In this document: positions 21,037 through 36,794 of the stretch, piece by piece
Numbering within the stretch: position 1 is the first letter of the stretch
Layout: each line of letters begins with the position of its first letter
Assembly: GCF_902726565.1 (NCBI RefSeq)
Contig: NZ_CACVAF010000001.1
Location: forward strand, 1 to 64,000
Direction of reading: 5' to 3'
DNA from: Yersinia vastinensis
GTDB lineage: Bacteria > Pseudomonadota > Gammaproteobacteria > Enterobacterales > Enterobacteriaceae
DNA length: 64,000 bases
Program-made: the position numbers and the translations under genes
Notes under the pieces: generated by a model
The model's database searches: none
What the model was told of the DNA's origin: nothing
The model's input: the letters and a program-made list of their open reading frames with translations, nothing else

Positions 21037-21149
21037 GTAAAAAACCTCGTGTCAGGGATGCCATCTTTGGGTGGTCATCGGTATTAGCCTTGGCACAAGG
21101 GAAGAGCGGTAAGTCAGGGGGCAGGCGTAGAAACAACACTACGTTACAC

Positions 21150-21334
21150 CCAGAAGCGCTCCACCTTGTTGACCGCCCTAAAAGAACGGCACTGGTGACA
21201 ACCCAGGGGATTCAGCCCCTGCAGTCGACACGTTGATGGCCGAAATCAGCGTGTCTCGGCGTCGCTCCCCCTCGAATGTCTTCTGCGGATCACGGCTCCT
21301 CCGACACTTTACCTGGGCGACGCACCTCTTCTGG
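21150..21334 (-). promoter_or_regulatory. Lysine riboswitch of lysC
   Basis: In the minus-strand leader of lysC, CCAGAAG (21334-21328) pairs with CTTCTGG (21156-21150) to form P1. Inside are the conserved junction strings AGAGGTGCG, GGAGGAGCC, GAGGGGGAGCGACGCCGA and GGGGCTGAATCCCC in the order seen in the E. coli lysC aptamer. Bound lysine shuts off the gene by folding of the expression platform in about 21040-21149. The stretch 21335-21651, up to pgi, holds the divergent lysC and pgi promoters and no gene. Confidence 0.93.
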
Positions 21335-21639
21335 CTTACGCACCGGGTGCGCAAGTAGGCCTTTAGGAATAACGGGTTATCGGCTTTCTGTCAACGATAT
21401 GACCATGAGGTATTTTCATATTTAATAAATTGTCACTTCATATAACTAATTTAACTGGATATCGGCTGACATTCTGGCATTTTCCCCATTGGAAGGGCCG
21501 CAAATAAAGGAAAGGAAGGAAAACAGGAAGCAGATCAAAGGTTGTTTCGAGAGATATCACCTATCGCAAGAAAAGAGATCTCAATCACAGGGTAACAGGA
21601 TACAATCAATGTATTCGTTTCATTAATCCTTAAGCCTAG

Positions 21640-23298
<1,659 letters not shown>

Positions 23299-23333
23299 GC
23301 TTACGCGCTTAAGCTCCTTGATCCGTGCTTATT

Positions 23334-23365
23334 AGCCTCTTACTTTTAGTAAGGGGCTTTTTTTG
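23334..23365 (+). terminator. pgi terminator
   Basis: The 10-bp stem AGCCTCTTAC/GTAAGGGGCT (one wobble pair) is followed by seven T. This is a strong intrinsic terminator 36 nt after the pgi stop. Confidence 0.9.
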
Positions 23366-23428
23366 GGTTCGACCGCAGCATTGCTGTGCTAGTCTCGGGC
23401 TGTTTCACCTACTTTTTATGGGGTATTT

Positions 23429-23836
23429 ATGGCCAAAAATTCACGTTCTCAGTGGGTCGCTAAAAATCTGCAGCGTTTATTGAATGTGGGATTGATTATA
23501 TTAGCGGCTATCTTGGTGGTCTTTCTGGTAAAAGAAACCATCCATTTGGGGCAGGTGTTATTCGTGAATAATCAGGAAACGTCTTCCTACATGCTGATTG
23601 AAGGCATTGTGATTTATTTTCTGTATTTCGAATTTATTGCCTTGATTGTTAAGTACTTTGAGTCAGGTTATCACTTCCCGTTACGCTATTTTATCTATAT
23701 CGGGATCACCGCGATTATCCGACTGATTATTGTAGATCATGAAAATCCAATTGATACCTTGATCTATTCCGCATCTATCTTGTTGCTGGTGGTGACTTTG
23801 TACTTAGCCAATACCGAAAGGTTAAAACGCGAATAA
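23429..23836 (+). CDS. psiE: Phosphate-starvation-inducible membrane protein PsiE
   Basis: A small inner-membrane protein of 135 aa (E. coli 136) with four predicted membrane segments at about residues 18-40, 54-76, 84-102 and 108-127. Its biochemical role is unknown. In E. coli the gene is induced by phosphate starvation through PhoB and modulated by cAMP-CRP. I do not see a clear Pho box in the short space after the pgi terminator. Its place before malG is as in E. coli, except that xylE is missing between them. Confidence 0.92.
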   Translation: MAKNSRSQWVAKNLQRLLNVGLIILAAILVVFLVKETIHLGQVLFVNNQETSSYMLIEGIVIYFLYFEFIALIVKYFESGYHFPLRYFIYIGITAIIRLIIVDHENPIDTLIYSASILLLVVTLYLANTERLKRE

Positions 23837-23853
23837 TGCGGTAGTTTAGAAAG

Positions 23854-23879
23854 AAAAATGGCGGCCATTAAGGCCGCCC
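23854..23879 (-). terminator. Terminator after malG
   Basis: GGCGGCC/GGCCGCC with a 5-nt loop, read on the minus strand, is followed by ATTTTTCTTTC. It ends the malEFG transcript and may also stop psiE read-through from the other side. Confidence 0.65.
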
Positions 23880-23962
23880 TAAAGACACAGTACCAGAGGG
23901 AAAATACAGCAAGTAGAGCAGCGGCATAATCAATATCAACGACATAAACGAACGAGAAATCG

Positions 23963-24853
23963 TTAGCCTTTCACACCACCGGCCGTTAAACCTCCCACCA
24001 ACCAGCGTTGTGCCAGCAAGAAGACCGTGGTGATAGGGATCGCAGACAGCACGGCTGCTGCGGCAAAATCACCCCACAGGTAGTTTTGCGGGTTCAGATA
24101 CTGTTGCATACCGACGGCGAGGGTGTAGCTTTCCACATCGCGCAATAACAATGAGGCGACTGGCACTTCGGTGATGGCAGCAATAAACGACAGAATAAAT
24201 ACGACGGCTAAAATAGGCACCGACAGCGGCAACAACACCAATCTGAACGCTTGCCATGGGGTGGCTCCGTCCAAGGCGGCGGCTTCTTCCAGTGAGTTAT
24301 CAATGGTTTCGAAATAGCCTTTGATGGTCCAGACGTGCAGCGCAATTCCGCCCATGTAGGCAAAAATCACCCCGCCATGGGTGTTTAAGCCAATAAACGG
24401 CATATATTGTCCAAGACGGTCGAACAACGCGTAGAGTGCCACCAGTGATAGCACCGCAGGGAACATCTGGAAAATCAGCATCCCTTTCAGCAAAGTATTT
24501 TTGCCACGAAAACGCATGCGGGCAAAGGCGTAAGCACACGTTGTGGACAGCGAAACAATACCAATGGCAGTGATCACCGCGATTTTAATTGAGTTCCATA
24601 ACCACAACATCACCGGGAATGGCGGCGGTGTTACTGAGCCATCGGCATGCGTCACACTCATGCCCAGTGCCAGCCTCCAATGCTCCCAGGATATTTGATC
24701 TGGAATAAGGCTACCGGTGGCGAAGTTACCGGGCCGCAGCGAAATGGTAATGACCATTAGCAGCGGGAACATAATCAGCGCGATAAAACACAACATCAAA
24801 AAATGAGTGCCCAATAGACGCAAACGCTGGGATTTAGGTTGAACCATGGCCAT
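23963..24853 (-). CDS. malG: Maltose/maltodextrin ABC transporter permease MalG
   Basis: MalG is the second permease of the MalFGK2 importer in the inner membrane. It has 296 aa, the same as E. coli, from the ATG giving MAMVQPKSQ. An in-frame start 21 nt upstream exists, but AAGGAGGAG is best placed for the chosen ATG. Six membrane segments are visible. The EAA loop that docks on MalK reads [21 protein letters not shown]. It is the third gene of malE-malF-malG, 13 nt after malF. Confidence 0.97.
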   Translation of the reverse strand: MAMVQPKSQRLRLLGTHFLMLCFIALIMFPLLMVITISLRPGNFATGSLIPDQISWEHWRLALGMSVTHADGSVTPPPFPVMLWLWNSIKIAVITAIGIVSLSTTCAYAFARMRFRGKNTLLKGMLIFQMFPAVLSLVALYALFDRLGQYMPFIGLNTHGGVIFAYMGGIALHVWTIKGYFETIDNSLEEAAALDGATPWQAFRLVLLPLSVPILAVVFILSFIAAITEVPVASLLLRDVESYTLAVGMQQYLNPQNYLWGDFAAAAVLSAIPITTVFLLAQRWLVGGLTAGGVKG

Positions 24854-24866
24854 CTGCATCTCCTCC

Positions 24867-26444
24867 TTAATCAAAATTCATTTTGCTGGCTTTCAAATTC
24901 AGTATCGCGAGTGCGCCTACCAGAATGAAAATCAGTGTGGCAATGGCTGCTGCCAAGCCAAAGTCTTGCCCACCGCCCCCTTCAAAGGCGACACGGTAGG
25001 TGTAGTTGACCAGTAAATCGGTATATCCCGCAGGGGTGCTGGTGCCAATCATATCCGGGCCGCCTCGGGTCAATAACTGAATCAATACGAAGTTATTAAA
25101 GTTAAAAGCAAAACTGGCAATCATTAACGGCGTCAGTGGCTTAATCAGTAGTGGGAACGTAATACGGAAAAAGTTCTGGAATGGTCCTGCGCCATCCATC
25201 GCTGATGCTTCATATAAATCATCTGGAATGGCTTTCAGTAGCCCCATGCACAAAATCATCATGTAGGGGTAGCCGAGCCACGTATTCACAATCAAAATCA
25301 TGCTTTTGGCGGTAAGAGGATCACTGAACCACTCAGGTTTGATGCCAAATAGCTGATTGAGCATCAAGTTGATTTCGCCAAAACTTTGGTTAAATAATCC
25401 TTTGAAAATCAATATCGAGATAAACGATGGCACGGCATAAGGCAGAATCAGCAGTACCCGATAGATAGCTTTACCTTTCAGTGCATCCCATTGCACCACG
25501 CAGGCCAATACCATACCAACAGCCACCGTCAGAATGACGCTCATGACGGAGAAGATGATGGTCCAAATAAAGATGGAGACAAACGGTTTCTGGATACCCT
25601 CGTCTTGCAGTACGCGCAGGAAGTTTTTCCAGCCGATAGTAATAGTAAAGCCGGGGCTGAGTTTCTCATTTTCCCACTGGCCATTAGCATTAACAGCCTG
25701 ATAAAAACCAACATCAAGGTTTGGCCGATAAATGACGCCAGTTTGCTTATTAATTAATTCATTGCCATCGTCGCCCAGTTTATAAAGAGGGCTGGTTTCG
25801 GCGAATTGGCGCAGTGAACTCATGCGCAACTCACCACCATTGGGCAGGATGGCGACCAGACCGCTCAGTGCCTGACGATTTTGGGTAATGATACGCAGTG
25901 AGGCTCGCTCACCGGTCTGTTCCGTGTTAGTCGGCACGACATTTATCTTTTGTCCCGCCACATCATTGAGGCTGAAAGGCTCTGAAATCAGTAGAGTATT
26001 AGCCTCCGGTGCGGTGAGCTGTAAGCGCCATTGATCATCACTGGGGTACAGACCAAAGGAAAAAGTTTTACCGGTCTGGAATTGTCTGTCCAGTAAGACG
26101 GATTGGGCGCGTTCAAAGGTTAATTGGTTGGTACTGCTGTAGTTGGTAAAAGCAATTGCGATGGTGCAAATCAAGGGGAACAGAACAAACAGCCCCATCC
26201 CTGCAACACCGGGATACACATAGCGCCAGGCATAAGCACGGCGATTGGCAAAAACATACAGCCCCAGACTCACCAGAATCAGCGTCACGATGGCAAAAAG
26301 ATATTCACCCTGAGCATACATCAACATGATCAAATAGCAGGTGAATAGACTTAATGCGCCGATAATCAGCCATTTAAGTGCATCACTTTGCCACCAGGCA
26401 ATCTTCTTTTTACGACTTTGGAATTCGGTGTGGGATAACTGCAT
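24867..26444 (-). CDS. malF: Maltose/maltodextrin ABC transporter permease MalF
   Basis: MalF is the larger permease, which binds maltose in the membrane and has the large periplasmic P2 loop that meets MalE. It has 525 aa from the ATG behind AAGGGACC (E. coli 514); a start 48 nt upstream is less likely. Eight membrane segments and the P2 loop at about residues 100-285 are visible. The EAA loop reads [20 protein letters not shown]. It is the second gene of the malEFG operon. Confidence 0.97.
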   Translation of the reverse strand: MQLSHTEFQSRKKKIAWWQSDALKWLIIGALSLFTCYLIMLMYAQGEYLFAIVTLILVSLGLYVFANRRAYAWRYVYPGVAGMGLFVLFPLICTIAIAFTNYSSTNQLTFERAQSVLLDRQFQTGKTFSFGLYPSDDQWRLQLTAPEANTLLISEPFSLNDVAGQKINVVPTNTEQTGERASLRIITQNRQALSGLVAILPNGGELRMSSLRQFAETSPLYKLGDDGNELINKQTGVIYRPNLDVGFYQAVNANGQWENEKLSPGFTITIGWKNFLRVLQDEGIQKPFVSIFIWTIIFSVMSVILTVAVGMVLACVVQWDALKGKAIYRVLLILPYAVPSFISILIFKGLFNQSFGEINLMLNQLFGIKPEWFSDPLTAKSMILIVNTWLGYPYMMILCMGLLKAIPDDLYEASAMDGAGPFQNFFRITFPLLIKPLTPLMIASFAFNFNNFVLIQLLTRGGPDMIGTSTPAGYTDLLVNYTYRVAFEGGGGQDFGLAAAIATLIFILVGALAILNLKASKMNFD

Positions 26445-26545
26445 AATGGTCCCTTTTGTATACGTTTCGTGCTTTGAGAATGATTGCTGCATGGCTATAA
26501 ATTGGTCAGGGCACGGCGAACCGCGCCCCTTAGCAGGTAAATCTA

Positions 26546-27757
26546 TTATTTGACGATACGTGCTGCTGCGTCGTTCAGCGCGGCTTCCACAGTTTGACGA
26601 CCACTGATGGCATTCAGCACCGCACTGCGGGTTGCGTACCAGAAGGCGGCCATTTGTGGAATATTTGGCATGATTTCACCATTGGTGGCGTTTTCCATGG
26701 TTGCCGCAATACGTGGATCTTTTGCCAGTTGCTCTTGGTAAGATTTCAGTGCAACTGCGCCCAGAGGCTTGTCTTTATTCACTTCAGCCAGACCTTGATC
26801 GGTCAGCAGGTAGTTTTCCAAAAACTCGGTCGCCAGTTCTTTGTTTGGACTAGCGGCGTTAATACCGGCAGTCAGTACCCCAACGAACGGTTTAGACGGA
26901 TGGCCATGGAAGGTTGGCAGCAGGGTCACGCCATAATTGATTTTGCTCTTATCAATATTGCTCCATGCCCACGGACCATTGATAGTCATCGCCGTTTCGC
27001 CTTTGTTAAAGGCAGCTTCTGCGATGGAATAATCGGTATCAGCATTGATGTGTTTGTTTTTCACCAGATCGACAATAAATTGTAGACCCGCTTGCGCACC
27101 GGCATTGTTCACGCCGACGTTTTTCACATCATAAACACCGTTTTCGAATTTGAAGGCATAACCGCCATCTGCGGCGATAACAGGCCAAGTGAAGTAGGGT
27201 TCTTGCAGGTTCCACATGATGGCGCTTTTGCCATTGGCACGCAGAGTTTTATCCAGTGCTGGAATTTCTTCCCAAGTCTTCGGTGCTTCTTTCAGTAGGT
27301 CTTTGTTATAAATCAGAGACAGTGCTTCGACCGCCACCGGATAGCCAATCAACTTGCCATTAAAGCGAACAGCATCCCATGTGAACGGGAACAGTTTTTC
27401 CTGGAAAGCTTTTGATGGACTGATTTCAGCCAATAAGCCCGATTGAGCATAGCCGCCAAAGCGGTCATGCGCCCAGAAGATAATGTCTGGACCATCACCG
27501 GTTGCCGCCACTTGCGGGAATTTTTCTTCCAGTTTATCTGGATGCTCGATAGTGACTTTAATGCCGGTGTCTTTTTCAAATTTCTTACCGACTTCCGCCA
27601 GCCCGTTATAGCCTTTATCACCATTGATCCAGATAACCAGTTTGCCTTCTTCAATTTTGGCAAAAGCAGAGGAAGAGAGCACCAGCGTGGTCAACGCTGA
27701 AAGGGCCAAAACACGTGCGGTCTTACCAATGCCGGATTTTGTGAAGCTGCTAGTCAT
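26546..27757 (-). CDS. malE: Periplasmic maltose-binding protein MalE
   Basis: MalE catches maltose and maltodextrins in the periplasm, gives them to MalFGK2, and presents maltose to the Tar chemoreceptor. The protein has 403 aa (E. coli 396). The Sec signal peptide spans about 33 residues and ends SSAFA before [20 protein letters not shown]. Maltose-contacting residues in [20 protein letters not shown] and [15 protein letters not shown] are intact. It is the first gene of malEFG, divergent from malK, with MalT boxes between. Confidence 0.98.
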   Translation of the reverse strand: MTSSFTKSGIGKTARVLALSALTTLVLSSSAFAKIEEGKLVIWINGDKGYNGLAEVGKKFEKDTGIKVTIEHPDKLEEKFPQVAATGDGPDIIFWAHDRFGGYAQSGLLAEISPSKAFQEKLFPFTWDAVRFNGKLIGYPVAVEALSLIYNKDLLKEAPKTWEEIPALDKTLRANGKSAIMWNLQEPYFTWPVIAADGGYAFKFENGVYDVKNVGVNNAGAQAGLQFIVDLVKNKHINADTDYSIAEAAFNKGETAMTINGPWAWSNIDKSKINYGVTLLPTFHGHPSKPFVGVLTAGINAASPNKELATEFLENYLLTDQGLAEVNKDKPLGAVALKSYQEQLAKDPRIAATMENATNGEIMPNIPQMAAFWYATRSAVLNAISGRQTVEAALNDAAARIVK

Positions 27758-28373
27758 AATCCAATCCTTTTATCCAATTTTGTGGGTACTGATTTTTACG
27801 TTGCCATATTGAGTCACAACGGGATACCCCATCATCCTCCCCCTCTCTACGCCCCCCCGTAGGTTATTGTGACCGAGTTAACACTGCTGCCTATTCTGTG
27901 GTGTCAGGCACGATAATGCAGGTCGAAATTTGCAGGCCAGATCACGTATTTGTATTTACAGTGGAACTTCTCCCTGTGTTGGTCGTTCCCTCATCCTCCT
28001 ATCTCCTCCCCCATGAAAAACTTTGTTACGGATGATTACCTAATAGTGTCACTCCCGCACTATCACCGTCATTGAAAAGCACCACTGAAACAGCATCAGC
28101 AGCATTGAAGCAGCATTAGCAATAAAAGGGTGTTGTTCGGTTAATTATTACCCAGCCAGATTAAGGCGTTGAAGCGTTAACCAACGCGCAGCCCTATACT
28201 CAGGCCGCGACGTCGTCCGGGGCAACCTTGCGAATGCATGGCGGTACGACGCGCAGCAAGAGAGTCATCAGGGGACTGGGAGTAATCGATGGGTCATGCC
28301 GGAATTTGCTTCCGCCATTTTTCTTCAGTCAGGTTCATATGAAAAGTTGTTTGCGTAAGCAAAGGAGTAACAC
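27758..28373. promoter_or_regulatory. Divergent malE/malK control region
   Basis: A 616-nt gene-free region between malEFG and malK-lamB-malM. Read on the minus strand, GGGGAGGATG (27842-27833), GAGGATGAGG (27998-27989) and GGGGAGGAGA (28011-28002) each match 9 of 10 positions of the MalT box GGGGAKGAGG. TGTGACCGAGTTAACA at 27868-27883 resembles a CRP site (TGTGA and 4 of 5 of the second half). In E. coli, MalT and CRP activate both operons cooperatively from a similar region. This one is longer than the E. coli space, and the part 28060-28330 shows no clear element. Confidence 0.7.
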
Positions 28374-30835
<2,462 letters not shown>

Positions 30836-31003
30836 CAGCACTCTTCAGCCGCCCATGGGCGGCTGTCATGTTTGCTCAATAACGGTTTTATCGGTGTGCG
30901 GGCTGCGGTCCGCATTCTGCTGACTAACAAGACGAATTGGTTAACTATGCCGACCTTGCCTGTGCACAGTTAGCGCTGACGCTCAATGTATGAGGGTATA
31001 ACA

Positions 31004-31915
31004 ATGAAAAAGAATCTGCTGACACTCTGTCTGGCATTGGCTCTGGGGGTAACTACTCCTCTGACCGCCCTTGCTGCATCAACGGTTTCTCCGGCGAATG
31101 TGTCTATCGCACCCACTATCAACACCGCCACATTACAGCAGTTGCCGTGGCAGCCATTAGTCCCACCGGCGACGCAGGACGTTAAACTGACTGCAGCCAG
31201 CCCACAAATCTCTCAAGGGAATATTGAAGGCGCAGTTGCTGCCTTTGCCCTGCCTGCTGACCGTGGCTCAATGGAAATCACGCTCAGTAGTTTAGTGACT
31301 GATAACGAACTGTTTGCTCCTAGCGTATTGGTGCTAGACGAACAAATGCGCCCGGCCGCTTATTACCCCTCTAGCTATTTCACTTATGAAAAAGCGGGCA
31401 TCATGGTCAATGATCGGCTGCAAGGGGTGATGAAATTGACCCCAGCATTGGGCCAAAAACAAATTTATCTGCTGGTTTATACCACACGTGAAGATTTGGC
31501 AAAAACCACCACACTGTTGGACCCGGCCAAGGCTTATGCCATGGGCGTAGGTAATGCTGTGCCAAATATCCCGGACCCAATAGCGAAACATACCCCGACG
31601 GGTAACTTGAAAATTAAAGTCACTGCCGAGCAGGGCATGGGCAACGTGATGATTGGCTTAATTCAGTCAACACCGCAACCGGCACCTGTTGTTGTGGGTA
31701 GTGCCGCGCAACCTGCTGCGGTAGCGGCACCTGCACCAGCAAAAGCGACTGAGCCAATGCTGAGTGAGACGGAAAACTACTTCAACCAAGCGATTAAAGA
31801 TGCGGTGAAATCCGGTGATGTCGATAAGGCGCTGAAATTGTTGAACGAAGCGGAACATTTGGGCTCAACTTCAGCCCGAAAAACCTTTATTGGTAGTGTA
31901 AAAGGCAAGGGGTAA
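31004..31915 (+). CDS. malM: Maltose operon periplasmic protein MalM
   Basis: A periplasmic protein of the maltose regulon with no firmly assigned activity. It has 303 aa from ATGAAA behind GAGGGT (E. coli 306). A Sec signal peptide of about 26 residues ends LTALA. A linker rich in Ala, Pro and Val (about 225-255) separates an N-terminal domain from a short helical C-terminal part. It is the last gene of malK-lamB-malM, with a strong terminator behind it. Confidence 0.95.
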   Translation: MKKNLLTLCLALALGVTTPLTALAASTVSPANVSIAPTINTATLQQLPWQPLVPPATQDVKLTAASPQISQGNIEGAVAAFALPADRGSMEITLSSLVTDNELFAPSVLVLDEQMRPAAYYPSSYFTYEKAGIMVNDRLQGVMKLTPALGQKQIYLLVYTTREDLAKTTTLLDPAKAYAMGVGNAVPNIPDPIAKHTPTGNLKIKVTAEQGMGNVMIGLIQSTPQPAPVVVGSAAQPAAVAAPAPAKATEPMLSETENYFNQAIKDAVKSGDVDKALKLLNEAEHLGSTSARKTFIGSVKGKG

Positions 31916-31947
31916 ATCCCGGCACTGCCGAATATGGCTGGATGATT

Positions 31948-31973
31948 GGTGCGCCTCGGCGCACCTTTTTTCT
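31948..31973 (+). terminator. malK-lamB-malM terminator
   Basis: GGTGCGCC/GGCGCACC forms a G+C-rich stem followed by six T. This is a strong intrinsic terminator 32 nt after malM. Confidence 0.9.
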
Positions 31974-32109
31974 TGGCGAGGGATGTAAAAGATAAATAAG
32001 ACTCTACGAGACGGGGAATACAACCGGCAGCGGTATCTTGGACGAGATGCCGAAGAGCCGTGTCTACAAGCTCTTTATTGTTCAGCTAATCAATTAAAGG
32101 ATTTGATTG

Positions 32110-35100
32110 ATGTTGAAAAAGCCCCAACTTTGTTTATGGATGGCGATGCTGCCAGGATCGGCACTGTTTGCTGAAGAAGACTATTCACATCGTCCCTTAA
32201 CCCCCCCCTCTATCTCCAGTCCACAGATTAATATCCGAAAAAATCAGCGGCTCCCCATAAAGGTGACGGCAAAGGATCATTGGCTGCTGGATAAGCTGGC
32301 TGAAGAGTTGCCCAATGTCCGTTCGGCTTCAGAACCGGCGTTTCGTCAGGCCATGCAGTTAATCGACAGTGCCAGAACATGGGATCAAAGACGGTGGGTA
32401 CAGCAATTTCCTGATATCAGTGATGCGCGCGTGGGCCGAATTGTGGATCTTTACCTGCAACTTTATGATGTAGAAGGTATCGAGCATGTGCAGGGGCTTG
32501 ATGGACTATTACACCTAAGGCCTGAATTAACCCCCGCTCAAGGCTATGAAAAAGCCCGAATTATCAGTCTGGCGCGGGATGTGCTTTTTGCGTTATCTCA
32601 AAAAGGGCTGATGCTATCAACAGAAGAAAAACTGACCCCTTTCGCAGCGTTGAAGCTGGCTTGGTGGTTACATCAAGCGAAGCCCGCGACATTAGCCGAA
32701 TTATCTGCCGCCATTTATCGTCCTGAACATAGCGTCATCCGAGTTCAGGCAGCAATACTTTATAACTATTCCCATTATAGGCATCGCTACGGCGACATAG
32801 CGGATATTTCCGCGACAGAATTATCTCATTGGGGGATAGCGCAGCTGGATGACCCGGAACAGCCGGTTTTCCGTGCGATGAAAGCATTAAGGGTGCTCCA
32901 TGAGGGAATGACAGCTATTCCTGCGGTAGTGCAATCGGATGAGGCTTATCTGGCCAATGGATTTGCACCTAAAAATGCCCAAGGGAGTTATCTCACCGAA
33001 CAACTCGCGGAGATGATTCTAGCCGGATGCAGTGTGGTTGGGTTTGATGTTTGTAGTCAGCAGGATTTCACGCAATTTCTTGATCTCCAGTATCCGGTCG
33101 GTAGCTTGGCATTTTCACTCAAAGCGACATTCAACCTATATTACCGGTTACAGGGCAAGGCCCTCGATGAATTGGATGGCAAAGATACTGAGCAGCTCTA
33201 TAACTTATTGTTTGAAGAAGAAAAACAATTACAACAAACAGGGGATGTGGGGTACAGCCCGACGGTGATCTTCTTGTCCCATTTCAGTCAATCTAATGGG
33301 GCCGAAGCGCTGACTATCAAACAAATGGCCAGTGCTTTCAGCCGTATTGCCGAGTCAATGGATGTACCTAGTCTCCCTGAGGCCGCACAAAGTACCATTA
33401 ATCGACTAAAACAATTAGCTGGATATATTACGGGCGATGCAGCCATTGATGTGGAAGAAGAGCGGTTTGTGTTGGACCTCAACGCGGTGAGGCAAAGTAT
33501 AGAGCGCCATCAGCCTTCACTCTACCCGCTCGCCCAGCACCGACTCTATAAAACCGAACGCGAAAAAATAGTGCGGCAACTCGATTATCTTGATACGCGC
33601 TTGGCTTATCGCCATCCCCCGGCGGTATTTAATGAAGATCAGGCGATAAAAGCCATTTTGAAAGAAAAAGGCGTCAGGAACATCGACATTCCCAGACGAT
33701 ACACCTACCGTCAGGATCCTCAGTTTGGCTTGCCACAGAAAGAATTCGACTCACCTTTGGGCGAATTTAAACGACGTCGGAATGCCAGTAATCGCTTTGT
33801 GGCCAATATGTCGATGCTCGGCAACAATGGCAGGCCGATTAATGTTTTTGATACGTTAGATGCAAAAAAAACGGCGTATTACGCACAAATCAAAGCTCAT
33901 CCGGCAATCCGAGCGAAGGCGATTGAGGCGTTGATTGACAATGGTCAGCGGCCACAGGGCACGGTGCTACAACATAAAATAGACGACTTTGCGCAGGCCT
34001 ATCAGCCGGAATCAGAGAATACACGTTTCTGGGGGCATGCTTGGACAAAATTGGAGAGTCACTGGGTGTGTAAGCTACCACTGCCTAACCCAATGTGTAC
34101 TATCGCCAGAGTTGAGGGGCCGCGCTACCGTAATGAAAAGGAGAATATGGCGGCAGGTATGACAGCCATGGTGATGGAGGTTAATTTGCTTAGAGGAATG
34201 GAGCGTGGGGTAACGATGGTGGAAAATCTCCCTCGGGGTGCTGACTCTCTTCTATCGCCCACACTGTCGGCTGAAATGGAAGAAGCCATTGCGCATCAAA
34301 CCAACGTGATAAAAGAGCCTAGGGTGGGCGTTAATGTACATGAAGAAACGGGTGAACTGGCATGGCAGTCAATAGAAAACGGACATGGAACACAGATTAG
34401 CGTGCAACGAGTTGAACTCAAAGACCACACTGTCTTGGAGGGCGTGCGTGAGGCTTGGGTCAGACAGGGAGGGAGCGGAGCATATTGGGAAGTGGACTTG
34501 TCAACCGGTCAAGACGTGGGGCTGGTCCTAAAGCAAGGCCCTCAATTTATTAAACCGGGCAAGTTGCTGGGAGGCGGGCCATTCCAATCACGAGCTTTAC
34601 GCCCCGAATTTAACCCTGAAGTTAAATTAGGTAAAAAGATTGGCAGCGGAGGATCCGGGGATGTCTACCTTGATGCGAATAACCCAGACTTTGTCATAAA
34701 GAAATTAAAAACACAAAGCAGGGTGCTTATCACTGAGGTTCATATGAAAGAGGTTGAGTTTTTCAATCGATACTATGGGGAAGGTTCTGCTGAGTTGATT
34801 ATTAATAAAAATCAATATCATATCCGAATGTACAGAGTGCCGGGGAAAGTGCTGATAGAGATTGATAGTCCTACTTTCCTACCTAATGCGAAGGAGCGAT
34901 TTCTGAGCATGATGGACGATTTAGGGTATTACAATATCATCCATGAAGACCTGAATTTTAATAATGTCTTGTATGATGAAAAAACCAACACCTTTTACCC
35001 TATCGATTTCGATAATGCCTATGATGGATATTACTCAGCAAGAGAACTCAATAGTGACAGGCAATTCTGGGGCGTTAATATGAGGGTTAACAACATACTT

Positions 35101-35130
35101 GAGCATATTGAAGAATATAAAAAAAATTAA
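32110..35130 (+). CDS. Large protein with C-terminal OspG/NleH-like kinase domain
   Basis: A 1006-aa protein I cannot name. The last 165 residues look like the small eukaryotic-type kinases of type III effectors OspG and NleH. Visible parts: glycine loop KIGSGGSGDVY at about 843-853, the VIK lysine K864, the catalytic loop HEDLNFNN at 945-952, and DFDNAYDGY (DFG position, D966). All key residues are present, so it may be active. Residues 1-22 look like a Sec signal peptide, unusual for an effector. The middle 800 residues are mostly helical and match nothing I know. The TTG at 32107 is in frame, but the ATG at 32110 with AAAGGA is preferred. It replaces yjbI of the E. coli order between malM and ubiC; no chaperone or secretion gene is nearby. 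Confidence 0.75.
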   Translation: MLKKPQLCLWMAMLPGSALFAEEDYSHRPLTPPSISSPQINIRKNQRLPIKVTAKDHWLLDKLAEELPNVRSASEPAFRQAMQLIDSARTWDQRRWVQQFPDISDARVGRIVDLYLQLYDVEGIEHVQGLDGLLHLRPELTPAQGYEKARIISLARDVLFALSQKGLMLSTEEKLTPFAALKLAWWLHQAKPATLAELSAAIYRPEHSVIRVQAAILYNYSHYRHRYGDIADISATELSHWGIAQLDDPEQPVFRAMKALRVLHEGMTAIPAVVQSDEAYLANGFAPKNAQGSYLTEQLAEMILAGCSVVGFDVCSQQDFTQFLDLQYPVGSLAFSLKATFNLYYRLQGKALDELDGKDTEQLYNLLFEEEKQLQQTGDVGYSPTVIFLSHFSQSNGAEALTIKQMASAFSRIAESMDVPSLPEAAQSTINRLKQLAGYITGDAAIDVEEERFVLDLNAVRQSIERHQPSLYPLAQHRLYKTEREKIVRQLDYLDTRLAYRHPPAVFNEDQAIKAILKEKGVRNIDIPRRYTYRQDPQFGLPQKEFDSPLGEFKRRRNASNRFVANMSMLGNNGRPINVFDTLDAKKTAYYAQIKAHPAIRAKAIEALIDNGQRPQGTVLQHKIDDFAQAYQPESENTRFWGHAWTKLESHWVCKLPLPNPMCTIARVEGPRYRNEKENMAAGMTAMVMEVNLLRGMERGVTMVENLPRGADSLLSPTLSAEMEEAIAHQTNVIKEPRVGVNVHEETGELAWQSIENGHGTQISVQRVELKDHTVLEGVREAWVRQGGSGAYWEVDLSTGQDVGLVLKQGPQFIKPGKLLGGGPFQSRALRPEFNPEVKLGKKIGSGGSGDVYLDANNPDFVIKKLKTQSRVLITEVHMKEVEFFNRYYGEGSAELIINKNQYHIRMYRVPGKVLIEIDSPTFLPNAKERFLSMMDDLGYYNIIHEDLNFNNVLYDEKTNTFYPIDFDNAYDGYYSARELNSDRQFWGVNMRVNNILEHIEEYKKN

Positions 35131-35234
35131 GCTATGGCGGAATGTTGTGGGACGTAATAAAAAAGTAACCTGATGTCGCTCACTACCCATTCTGCGCTAC
35201 AATGACGGCCTATTTACTGACTATCAAACACTAA

Positions 35235-35780
<546 letters not shown>

Positions 35781-35873
35781 GGAACGTAGCCAGCACACCC
35801 GCAATGGGAAAGCGCGCGGGGACATTAGGTTTCGGCGGTTTGATGTGGTGGTGAGATTTTGGAGATTGATAAA

Positions 35874-36740
35874 TTGAAGGGAAGTACAGTTCAGAGCAAA
35901 TGGTTGGCCTATTGCCGTTTGATGCGCATTGATAAACCCATTGGTTCACTATTACTGTTGTGGCCGACGCTATGGGCATTGTGGTTGGCAGGGAACGGTA
36001 TTCCCGATATCCACATACTGATTGTCTTTGTCTTGGGTGTCTTTTTTATGCGCGCTGCCGGTTGTGTCGTCAATGATTATGCTGACAGACATATTGATGG
36101 CTTTGTGAAACGCACGGCATCTCGGCCCTTGCCAAGCGGGCTTATCAGCGAGAAAGAAAGTAAGATCCTGTTTGTCGTATTGGTGCTGATGTCATTTGGT
36201 TTGGTATTAACACTCAATAGCATGACCATCTGGCTATCGCTGGCTGCACTGGCTTTGGCTTGGGTATATCCCTTTATGAAACGGGTCACTCACTTGCCGC
36301 AGGTAGTACTGGGGGCCGCATTTGGTTGGTCAATCCCTATGGGTTTTGCCGCCGTGAGCGAGAGTTTGCCGTTGGTATGCTGGCTACTTTTGCTCGCTAA
36401 TATTTGCTGGACGGTCGCTTATGACACGCAATATGCCATGGTGGATCGTGATGATGACCTGAAAATTGGTGTTAAATCCACAGCCATTTTATTTGGTCAG
36501 CGCGATAAATTAATCATCGGGTTGCTGCAATTGGCCACGTTGATTTTAATGGTCACTATTGGCTGGTTGATGAATTTGGGGGGCGCATTTTATTGGTCAG
36601 TTTTGCTGGCAGGAGCGCTGTTTGTTCATCAACAGAAGATGATTGCCCAGCGTGAACGCGATCCTTGCTTCCGTGCTTTCCTGAATAATAATTATGTGGG
36701 GCTGGTGCTGTTTCTCGGCATTTTGGTGAGTTACATATAA
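35874..36740 (+). CDS. ubiA: 4-hydroxybenzoate octaprenyltransferase UbiA
   Basis: UbiA attaches the octaprenyl chain to 4-hydroxybenzoate in the inner membrane, the second step of ubiquinone synthesis. It has 288 aa from a TTG placed 8 nt after GGAGAT; a TTG at 35859 would give five more residues but has no ribosome site. The two Asp-rich motifs for Mg-diphosphate binding read [10 protein letters not shown] and [12 protein letters not shown]. Several membrane helices are visible. It forms an operon with ubiC. Confidence 0.97.
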   Translation: MKGSTVQSKWLAYCRLMRIDKPIGSLLLLWPTLWALWLAGNGIPDIHILIVFVLGVFFMRAAGCVVNDYADRHIDGFVKRTASRPLPSGLISEKESKILFVVLVLMSFGLVLTLNSMTIWLSLAALALAWVYPFMKRVTHLPQVVLGAAFGWSIPMGFAAVSESLPLVCWLLLLANICWTVAYDTQYAMVDRDDDLKIGVKSTAILFGQRDKLIIGLLQLATLILMVTIGWLMNLGGAFYWSVLLAGALFVHQQKMIAQRERDPCFRAFLNNNYVGLVLFLGILVSYI

Positions 36741-36741
36741 A

Positions 36742-36768
36742 AATGGCCAGATGATAAATCCGGCCATT
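36742..36768. terminator. Hairpin between convergent ubiA and plsB
   Basis: AATGGCC and GGCCATT form a 7-bp stem with a 13-nt loop between the convergent genes. A T-rich stretch lies about 14 nt after it on the plus strand. It could end transcription from both sides. Confidence 0.5.
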
Positions 36769-36794
36769 CTGTGCTTCATTTTTCTCTTACAGGA

